Assembly (NCBI GenBank): GCA_025175895.1
Contig: CM045993.1
Location: forward strand, 64,980,621 to 65,044,620
Reading direction: 5' to 3'
Source of the DNA: Wurfbainia villosa
Lineage: Eukaryota > Streptophyta > Magnoliopsida > Zingiberales > Zingiberaceae
DNA: 64,000 bases
The notes beneath the pieces were generated by a model. That model saw only the letters and a list, made by a program, of their open reading frames with translations. It did not search any database and was not told the origin of the DNA. Each line of letters begins with the position of its first letter. Position 1 is the first letter of the stretch. Positions 55,977-64,000 of this stretch are shown piece after piece. The translations under genes and the position numbers were made by a program.

Positions 55977-57802
55977 TGTTGGGCTTTTCCGGGCCGCAAA
56001 AACCGCTTTTTGCGTTGCGGAAACCCCGGAAGTCCCGGCCACGGATCCGTGCGAAGAAGTATTAAAACTAATTACATGTATGTGCTTACAAAATCCTCTA
56101 GATCTACCTTAGAACTAAGAGATAAGGATGTTACCCTTGATGCGATGCCCTTCGCAAATCCCGCTCGTCCAAAGTCCGCCGGAACTCGAGAGTGTCAAGT
56201 GCACACTCCTCTATGGTATCCACACAAGCAATAGGTGGAAGAAAAATACACTTGAGTGTGCTAGCACTCCTAGGGTGTCTCGGCAAGATGAGGAAGGAGA
56301 GGGAGAGAGCTTGAGGGAAGAGTTCCAAGGTTGAAGATGAAGTCAATTAGCCACCAAAAATCAATACACCATCTAATGGAGTGGCCGGCCACTTCATGGA
56401 GGGGGGTTACATGCATGCATGTAACTCCCATGACCCTTGATCTCCCTCATGATGTGGCATCAATTGACAATGTCAATGATGATGTGGAGCATCATCATTG
56501 GCCGCCCATGCCAAGTCATCACCATGACATGGCATTTGGTCAAGTCAAACTTGACCTTTCATCTTCCCTCTCAAGTCAAGTCAAACTTGACCTCTAATCT
56601 CCCATGGTTGATCAAATCTAACCACTTGACTCAAGTCAATTTAATTTAATGAATCTTTATTCATTAATTTAAATTGATTTGATGAATCAAATCTCAATTA
56701 GACTCATTCAACACTTGAATCAACTTGAGTCTAACTCAATTAGTCTAATTTGGATTACTCTTAATCCAATTTGGTTCATCCCATGAACCTAATCCTCATG
56801 GTTCATCATATGAACCTAATCTCCATCTAATTGCTCTTATGTGTGTGACCCTATAGGTTCTTGTATAGCGTTGGCAATGTCCCTAAACCGATTTAGGAAC
56901 ATAAGCAATGAGCGGTATCTAGCAACACATCATTGCTACCCAAGTTACAAGAATGTTGAGCTCCAACATCACCTTTGTGACTACTAATTGTGACTCTCAC
57001 AATATGTGACAATGTCCTCTATCCTTGACATCTAGATTGACCAATCGAGGCATAGACCGTGTCATCCTCGGTACAATCTAAATCTTGAACTCAAGTAGAC
57101 TCACTCTAATCAAATGAGCTCAATATCTCATATTGACTCATTTGGGCATGGCCATGCACTTCGTGGTCTCACTCTATCAAGAATATCGATGTCACCCCCG
57201 TCATATAGGAGGGATAGATCCCATCTACATCACTCACATCCCTCTGCATAATTCGTTACATACCCAGTAATCGCCTTTATAGTCCACCCATTTACGGGTG
57301 ACGTTTGACGAAGCCAAAGTATGCAATTCATTATGTAGGGAACCATGGTGACTTCAGGTCTAAGGACTAATAGTCATACTAATAGCCACATGAGAAAGTA
57401 TATGACACTCATATAACGATCCATGATACTTTCTCATGGCGGGTCATTCAGTATACATTCTCCAATGCATACCCATGTGTCAACTTGATATCTCATATCC
57501 ATGACTTGTGAGATCAAGTCATCTTGTTGACCTACATGCTAGTCTCTACGCATTAACATTGTCCCTGAATGTTAATACTCGACTAGGAATGATTAAGAGT
57601 AGTGTTCTCTATATCATCTCATTATCGATTCATCCAATCGATTGACATAGATAAGAACCTACTACCCAAGGACATTATTATATTTAGTTATTTGGCACCA
57701 ATACAAGTAAATATAATAACCATGCCTTTATAAATAGGAATATGATACAATAAAGTCCATACAACAATCATCATATGATTGGCTCTAGGGCTTTCACTAA
57801 CA
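55977..57802 (-). repeat. 5' LTR of element E
   Basis: 1826 bp, nearly identical to 48611-50425. Followed on the right by the target repeat GTGGT, which is also the start of element F's primer site. Confidence 0.93.
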
Positions 57803-57803
57803 G

Positions 57804-57815
57804 TGGTATCAAAGC
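57804..57815 (+). other. Primer binding site of element F
   Basis: TGGTATCAAAGC, one base from TGGTATCAGAGC. The bases GTGGT (57803-57807) are also present at 48606-48610, because element E inserted here. Confidence 0.9.
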
Positions 57816-57857
57816 AAGGGCTCTACACCGGATTTACCTCCGCCAGAGTATCAAGGA

Positions 57858-58821
57858 ATGTCAGTGCAAGAGGGATTCATCACAACTCGACCCCCATATT
57901 TCGACAGACAAAACTTCCAGTATTGGAAGAGCCAGATGGAATACTACTTGATGATGGACATGGATATGTAGTTCTCCGTCACAGAGGGATTCTCACCACC
58001 AACCAATGATGAAGGAAGGGTTTTGGTGTCTTCTCTATGGTCAGCGGAACAGAGGAGAAGAGCTCAGGCCAATGCCAAAGCAATCGTAACTCTGCAGTGC
58101 AGTTTAGCCAAGGACCAACTCAACAAAGTTGGCCCCTTTAGTAGTGCTCAAGAACTTTGGAGGAAGTTGATGGAGCTACATGAAGGAACTAGAGATTCAA
58201 GGACAGCGAAGAGGGATCTCTACTTGAACCAACTTAAGAATTTCAGCATGAAGGAGACTGAAACTGTAAGTGAACTGCATGGTAGGTTTAAAGAAATACT
58301 CAATGGCCTCCATTCTGTTGGAGAGGCTATTGAGAATAGGTATTTAGCTAGGTATGTACACAAATCTTTCCCTAGGAATACTTTGTGGTCATCTATGGTG
58401 GATGCCTACAAAGTATCAAGGGATCTTTCAACAATTATGATCGATGAATTGTTTTATGAATTGGAATTGCAAGAACAAGCTAATTGAAGCCTAAAGGAGA
58501 AGGGTCTAGCTTTTATTGCAGGAGATCACAACAAGGAGAGCAAGAAGAAGAAGGAGAAGAAGGAAGCTTCCTCCTCCTCTTCATCATCAGATTCAGATGG
58601 AGATGATGAGTCATCCTCTAGCGAGATGGCTAACTTTGTGAGGAGATTGATGAGAAGAAGCCAAAAATACAACAAGAAGGATGTGAAGAAATACTTCACC
58701 AACTAAAAGAAAGGTAAAAGTTATGAAATTAATTAGGATAAATCTGATGTAGAGTGCTTTCATTGTCATAGGAAAGGTCACTTCAAAAGTGAATGCCCCA
58801 AGTACAAAAAGAAGGAAGAAA
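57858..58821 (+). pseudogene. Element F gag (SIRE-like), truncated
   Basis: From ATG 57858 the frame reads PPYFDRQNFQYWKSQMEYYL, the usual start of SIRE-type gag. A stop near 57968 and a frame change precede the long open stretch 58023-58487 (154 codons), a UBN2-type region with ELWRKLMELHEGTRDSRTAK and ETETVSELHGRFKEIL. Lys- and Ser-rich sequence follows, with stops, then a zinc knuckle CFHCHRKGHFKSEC (58755-58796). The LTR of element G cuts gag at 58821. Gag forms the particle; the rest of F is outside the window or lost. Confidence 0.85.
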
Positions 58822-59239
58822 TGTCACGCCCGCCCTTTCCAAGGGTTGGAGGGGCGGCACGACGCGATCATACATACATGTATTACAGCGGAAGACTACA
58901 TATACATCTTACAGCGGAAGACTTGAAACTTTTTTTTCTTTCTTTCTTTTAAACATAAGCATGCATCATCATTTCATAATTACTTAGTTCCAGTTCATGA
59001 CATTCAACTTAAAGAAAACGTGCATAAGTACGGGAAGCATAAACAGATCTCCTCCATCATACCACTACCACACACACTCTGCCCCTTCTGCAGCTCCCTT
59101 TAGTTTAGCCATTCTTTACCCTTATCTGCAGTACAAGGGAACATAAAACTATAAGCACATAGGCTCACAAAAATCATACGTTAAGCATTAAGCATAGAGT
59201 AGTGACATGATCATATAAGCTCATATAAGCATAACATTC

Positions 59240-59570
59240 ATATAAATGTACACGAACATATAAGCAAGCATAACATACATATAAACGTACCAGAACATAA
59301 GCATAGCATTCATATAAACATTCAAGAACATAAGCAAGCATAACATGCATATAAACATACCAGAACATGAGCATAGCATTCATATAAACATTCAAGAACA
59401 TAAGCAAGCATAACATGCATATAAACATACCAGAACATGAGCATAGCATTCATATAAACATTCAAGAACATAAACAAGCATAACATGCATATAAACATAC
59501 CAGAACATGAGCATAGCATTCATATAAACATTCAAGAACATAAGCAAGCATAACATGCATAATAACATCA
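59240..59570 (-). repeat. 70-bp tandem repeat in LTR G
   Basis: Four to five units with AACATGCATATAAACATACC and CATTCATATAAACATTCAAG. The central units are nearly identical with period 70 (59332, 59402, 59472, 59542). Confidence 0.88.
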
Positions 59571-59939
59571 TAATGATCTAGACATGAAATAAAGGTATAT
59601 GCAAGATGCTCTTTGAAAACATATATATTATAGGTACTTAAACATAATCTCAACATATTGGGCCCGACATTGTACCACATACATCATCATCATAGCGCGC
59701 ATCCCTAATAGACCCGAGGTAGCTAATCCCGAACCCACTAGAGTACTAGGCCCGTACTATGTCCGTCGGCCTAGGGGTAACATAACATAGAAGCCCATCC
59801 TAAGCCCGTACTTATGACTATCGGCCTAGGGCATCTGGGAGCCCATCCCGTACTGAGTCCGTACTATGACCGTCGACCCAGGGGCACGTAGGAGCCCATC
59901 CCTTGGACCTTATTAGGGTTGTGGTACAAGCCATGCAGA

Positions 59940-60195
59940 AAGTAAAATATCATATCATATTTCTTATCATAACATATCATATTTCTTTTCATAAACATAT
60001 CATGTTCCTTATCATGGCATATTATGTTTCTTCTTCATAGCATATCGTGTTCCTTCTTCATAACATATCATATTTCTTTTCATAGCATAGCATGTTCCTT
60101 CTTTATAACATATCATGTTTCCTTCTTCATAACATATCATATTTCTTTTCATATAATATCATGTTCCTTCTTTATGACATATCATATACTCATAT
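59940..60195 (-). repeat. Short tandem repeat in LTR G
   Basis: About eight imperfect units of 25-35 bp built on CATATCATGTTCCTTCTT and CATATCATATTTCTTTTCAT. Confidence 0.75.
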
Positions 60196-62558
60196 AATTA
60201 ACATGGCAATGAGCATAACATAATCATACATTCATACAATTAACATGGACATAAGGTAGTGACATCAACCAATCATGCTAAACAACTTGGGTAAGGTCTA
60301 CTTAACATCTTACTAACATCACACACATATAGGGCATGGCATAAACATCATGAACAAGCATAACATGGTGTGATCTAAACTTCATGGAGTTCTACCAAAA
60401 TTTTAAACCCCAAACAACTTGTACATGATCTAACTAACCACATATTAATTCTATCACATATAAATCATGGCATGGAAGGCCCTTAGGAGTTTAATTGAGC
60501 CTTGGCCGAGAGATTCTAGGAATCCTAAGATCCATTTCTTAAATCTAGCTTAGCTATCAACATGTTACCTTCATCTACATTCAAAATATAGCATGACCAC
60601 TTATAGATCATAGCATGATAGACCTAAATGGGTCTTGGACGAATGTTTCAAGGAGCTTTAAAGGTCAACCACTTAAATTTAGTTTAGCTACAACATGTTA
60701 TCTTCATCTAACATCAAAACATAACATGAACACATCTAGAGCACAACATAGAAAACCATTAGGGGTCAAAAAGGGACTTGGCCGAGAGTTTCATGAAGGT
60801 TGGAGATCAAACACTTAACCAAACCTATTACCATCATATTCATACAAAGTATAGCATGGATCATCATGGAAAGCATAAGGAATGGTCTTGGCCGAAAGTT
60901 CATGAAGCTTTTAAGATCCAACACATAACCAAACCTATCTAGAAACCTATTATCATCATATTCATACAAAGTATAGCATGGATCATCATGGAAAAACATA
61001 AGGAATGGTCTTGGCCGAAAGTTCATGAAGCTTTTAAGATCAAACACTCAACCAAACCTATTTAGAAACCTATTATCATCATCTTCTTACAAGGTATAGC
61101 ATGGATCATCATGGGAAAACATAAGGAATGGTCTTGGCCGAAAGTTTCATGTAAGGTTTTTTTTTCTTAATAACATCAATCGAAACAACTTGTATGTAGG
61201 TGAGGTGATACTTACTGATCTTTTTAATTTATCAAACACTTTACATGATCATACTCAAAAACCTTTGTCATTTATCAAACACTTTACATGATCATACTCA
61301 AAAACCCATATAGGAATCCTTTCAAGATATATAATCATGCTCTTTGTCCCCAAAACTCGTAGGGGAAGCATCTTTGCGATCTTGACATCTTGCTTCCAAT
61401 AAAATATACTTAAAATACCTAAAAATACAAACTACCATAATCTAGACAGAATCTATAAATCCGAATAAAAACATGATACTAGAAGCTAGATGTGCAAATC
61501 AAAGAGTTACTTATGCTATAGGTGAGGGATAACATCTTAGTGATCTTATGTCTTGCTTAAAAACAGCATATACCTTACCTATAAATATAAACACACCTAT
61601 ACAAACTGATCAAAACACATTTTTATCATTTATCAAACTTTTAACATGATCATACTCCAAAAAACTCATATAGGAAGCCTTTCAAGACATTCGATCATGC
61701 TCTTTGTCCCCAAAACTTATAGGGGAAGTATCTTTGCAATATTTACCTCTTTCTTCCAATGAAATATACTTAAAATACCTAACAATCCAAACAAACATAA
61801 TCTGGACAGAACATATAAATCCAAATAAAACATGGGGATAGAAGCTAGATGGGCATATCAAAGAGTTACTTATACACTCATATAACTATCCATGATACTT
61901 TCTCACAGGTCAATCTTATATAGTCTCCAATAAGCAATAATGTAACTGAACGACACATATATCACCTTCTCAAAACATATAATCTTCAAAACATATGAAA
62001 CAAAGCTATATAAAACAATCGAAGAGCTACTTGTACTGCAGGTGAGAGATACTTACATCCTCTCGCTATCGTACTAGTATACCGCTAGGGTTTTTAGGAG
62101 ATGAAGACCTTCCCTTGTTCCTTAGCCTTAGGAGTGATCCTCTAGCATATACTAAGCCTTTGTATCCCCTTGAAACCCTCTCAAAAACACCAAACAAGGG
62201 CATTAGGGTCTCGGTGAAGGAGGAGGGAACATTTCGGTGGAGTTGGATCTTCTAGCAATACTAAGACTTGTGGGAACTCCTCTTGGAAAACCCCTCTTGA
62301 GAATCCCTACACAAGAAGCCCTAGAGCTTGGGATGAAAAGGGGAGGAAGGAGAATGAGAAATTCGGCCAAGGATGAGGAAGAAGGAGAATGAAGAAGGAA
62401 AGTGGGGTTTTTCTTCCTCTCTTGTCTTAATTCTCCTCTTTAATACCTAGGGAATGAACACTCTTCATCCTTTCATGGGGGGATGAACCAACTCCTCATC
62501 TTCCCATCTATATTCTTTGTATATTCTTTATATATTTTATCCATGAATCATTCTATTG

Positions 62559-62609
62559 TCTAGTGGTGTCAAGGTTACCTCCCTATTAGGAGGTTCATGG
62601 TTCAAATCC
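62559..62609 (+). ncRNA. tRNA-like remnant (A-box and B-box words)
   Basis: TCTAGTGGTGTCAAGG (62559-62574) resembles the D-arm/A-box of plant tRNAs. CCTCC-CTATTA-GGAGG is anticodon-arm-like, and GGTTCAAATCC (62599-62609) matches the B-box. The T-stem and acceptor stem do not pair, and a TTTTATTTTA run follows. It may be a tRNA-derived SINE head or a decayed tRNA, antisense within the LTR of G. It is not a working tRNA. Confidence 0.35.
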
Positions 62610-62719
62610 TACATATACCCATCTTTTATTTTATTTTATTTTAAACCTTTTATGGGCGTTAAAACCCATATAACTACTTTGAATGGTTTAGAATTTTTCG
62701 GGCGTTACAATCCTTCATA

Positions 62720-62945
62720 CCTATAAAAGTTTCATCCTCGAAACTTAGAACAACTCCGGATACTTTTGTTTCATGTCATCCTCGCGTTCCTAAGTTACTT
62801 CTTCAAACTTTTGATTTTGCCATATGACTTTCACTAAGGGTACTTATTTGGTTCTCTATTTCTTGATTTCTCGATCTATTATCTGAATAGGTCGACTTTT
62901 ATAACTTAAATCTTCTTGAACTTGTACCATTTTTGGCTCAATCAC
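62720..62945 (-). pseudogene. Element G chromodomain
   Basis: Read on the minus strand: VQEDLSYKSRPIQIIDREIK, then VPLVKVIWQNQKFEEVT and EREDDMKQKYPELF, with stops at two places where relatives have Leu or Trp-type residues. This is the carboxyl chromodomain of Tekay-type integrases, thought to steer integration through chromatin binding. It is joined to integrase by a deletion. Confidence 0.75.
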
Positions 62946-63185
62946 ACGGTTTTAGGAAATCTATGCAATCTGATCACCTCCTCAACATACAACTGGGCTA
63001 GTTGTTCCATTGAAATCTGATACTTGATTGCCAAAAAATGGGCAGATTTTGTCAATCTTTCAACAATCACCTAAATAGCTTCATAACCATTACTTGTTTT
63101 GGGTAGTCCTACTATGAAATCCATAGCTATATCTTCCCACTTCCATTCTGGGATTTGAATAGGCTACAGAACTCCTATAGCTATC
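62946..63185 (-). pseudogene. Element G integrase fragment
   Basis: The minus strand reads PIQIPEWKWEDIAMDFIVGL, KTSNGYEAI, a TAG where a Trp is expected, then VERLTKSAHFLAIKYQISME and LAQLYVEEVIRLH. The first catalytic Asp (MDF) is present. The rest of the core, including the second Asp and Glu, is deleted up to the chromodomain. Confidence 0.8.
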
Positions 63186-63264
63186 CCTGGAGTTTCGTAA
63201 CCACATGCATAAGATCAGGTGGGGGTACTGTCTCATCGACTCTATTACTGCGTCTTCCAGCCAT
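63186..63264 (-). pseudogene. Element G gag start codons
   Basis: An ATG (complement of 63262-63264) opens MAGRRSNRVDETVPPPDLM for about 25 codons, then integrase sequence follows. Most of gag, protease, reverse transcriptase and RNase H are gone. Confidence 0.55.
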
Positions 63265-63265
63265 G

Positions 63266-63600
63266 CTTATCTTCATATATTATAATAAGGCTAGCATAAG
63301 ATTATCATACATATATTCATGCATATTTAAACTAAAAACATTCCTTATCATACACTTATCTTCATATATTATAATAAGGCTAGCATAATATTATCATACA
63401 TATATTCATGCATATTTAAACTAAAAACATTCCTTATCATACATAAGCATAAGATTATCATATATATATATATATTCATGCATATTTAAACTAAAAACAT
63501 TCCTTATCATACACTTATCTTCATATATTATAATAAGGCTAGCATAAGATTATCATACATATATTCATGCATATTTAAACTAAAAGCATTTCTTATTATA
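63266..63600 (-). repeat. 89-bp tandem repeat in leader of G
   Basis: About four units (one shortened) contain ATAATAAGGCTAGCATAA and TTCATGCATATTTAAAC. They lie between the primer site and gag. Confidence 0.85.
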
Positions 63601-63686
63601 CATGAAAGAAATAGAGTAGGCATAGAATTTCTTACTTGGAGCGGCAGGATAAGAGCTTAGTGTGTGTGTAGTAGAAAGGTAGATCT

Positions 63687-63698
63687 GCTCTGATACCA
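63687..63698 (-). other. Primer binding site of element G
   Basis: The minus strand reads TGGTATCAGAGC three bases inside the 5' LTR end. Confidence 0.93.
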
Positions 63699-63701
63699 AC
63701 C

Positions 63702-64000
63702 TGTCACGCCCGCCCTTTCCAAGGGTTGGAGGGGCGGCGCGACGCGATCGTACATACATGCATTACAGTGGAAGACTACATATACTTCTTACAGCGGAAG
63801 ACTTGAAACTTTTTTTTCTTTCTTTATTTTAAACATAAGCATGCATCATCATTTCATAATTACTTAGTTCCAGTTCATGACATTCAACTTAAAGAAAACG
63901 TGCATAAGTACGGGAAGCATAAACATATCTCCTCCACCATGCCACTACCACACACACTCTGCCCCTCCTGCTGCTCCCTTTAGTTTAGCCATTCTTTACC
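63702..64000 (-). repeat. 5' LTR of element G, cut by window end
   Basis: 299 bp visible, starting TGTCACGCCCGCCC, matching 58822 onward with about ten differences by eye. Confidence 0.9.

Larger units (their letters stand above)
48611..57802 (-). mobile_element. Family-1 Copia element E, full length
   Basis: LTRs 48611-50425 and 55977-57802 with a perfect target repeat GTGGT (48606-48610 and 57803-57807). Internal order on the minus strand is primer site, leader, gag, protease, integrase, reverse transcriptase, RNase H, polypurine tract. The LTRs are close to identical apart from scattered substitutions and a few indels, so this looks like the youngest full-length copy here. Even so the coding region has many small indels. 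Confidence 0.95.
58822..62709 (-). repeat. 3' LTR of element G, 3.9 kb
   Basis: TGTCACGCCC...GGCGTTACA, 3888 bp. Its first 299 bp recur at 63702-64000 almost unchanged. It is mostly A/T-rich with several internal tandem repeats and has no credible gene. Repeats of about 115-120 bp containing GGTCTTGGCCGAAAGTTCAT lie at 60830-61160, and a unit of about 370 bp is partly repeated at 61230-61870. Confidence 0.88.
58822..64000 (-). mobile_element. Element G, Tekay-like chromovirus with deleted body
   Basis: A 3' LTR (58822-62709), a 992-bp internal region and the start of the 5' LTR (63702 onward, cut by the window). The minus-strand LTR begins TGTAACGCCCG and ends GGGCGTGACA and is followed by a tRNA-Met primer site. 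These ends and the long LTR are typical of Tekay/Del chromoviruses. The interior keeps only the first codons of gag, part of integrase and a chromodomain. The left flank AGAAA (58817-58821) is the expected target repeat; its partner is outside the window. Confidence 0.85.

Noticed and set aside
9611..57802. Inverted pair of family-1 elements D (plus) and E (minus) as a possible source of long hairpin RNA.
   Set aside because: They are 30 kb apart with many other elements between; a single transcript is unlikely and nothing in the sequence supports it.
59174..59680. Repeated Cys/Tyr/Met-rich minus-strand frames.
   Set aside because: They are translations of the 70-bp tandem repeat in LTR G; the period of 70 bp is not a multiple of three, so the same sequence is read in different frames.

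Overview
This 64 kb window is a nested stack of plant LTR retrotransposons. I found no host protein-coding gene, no rRNA, no functional tRNA and no CRISPR or bacterial feature. The mix of lineages (long-LTR Copia, SIRE-like Copia, Athila-like, Tat-like and chromodomain-bearing Tekay-like Ty3/Gypsy), the initiator-tRNA-Met primer sites and the nesting depth point to a large, repeat-rich flowering-plant genome. A monocot is possible, but the sequence does not settle the species.

Layout, left to right. 1-1457: start of a family-1 Copia element (LTR of about 1.8 kb), plus strand, cut by the window edge and fused to the next element. 1466-22893: family-2 Copia element B (LTR of about 2.2 kb), minus strand. 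It carries three insertions: solo LTR C in its 3' LTR (2097-3798), a solo LTR of its own family in pol (5312-7522), and a full-length family-1 element D in gag (9611-18827, plus). 22894-28695: K, an Athila-like element without pol, whose 5' LTR was hit by B. 28754-31748: SIRE-like LTRs I and J. 31749-32882: two Athila-like LTR halves, head to head. 32883-46022: remains of a minus-strand Tat-like element, with a pol remnant and an opposite-strand coiled-coil ORF, the ORF split by full-length family-2 element H (33382-42815, plus). 46023-46798: truncated SIRE-like LTR. 46799-58821: SIRE-like element F (LTR, then gag), split at its primer binding site by full-length family-1 element E (48611-57802, minus). 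58822 to the end: Tekay-like chromovirus G (minus), with a 3.9 kb LTR and most of its coding region deleted.

Every coding region seen is broken by stops, frameshifts or deletions. Gag, protease, integrase, reverse transcriptase and RNase H occur in the Copia order (integrase before reverse transcriptase) in B, D, E and H. Integrase sits downstream of reverse transcriptase and RNase H in the Tat remnant, and joined to a chromodomain in G.

Three observations stand out. (1) Element D is flanked by a 159-bp direct duplication of its target instead of the usual 5 bp. The two copies differ about as much as D's two LTRs do. (2) The family-1 untranslated leader holds a chain of stem-loops, including a self-complementary 16-20 nt palindrome and a GNRA-like hairpin. 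Where three copies differ, most changes keep the pairing. It resembles a retroviral dimerisation/packaging leader. (3) The family-2 leader repeats a small perfect hairpin four times. All counts and alignments were made by eye.
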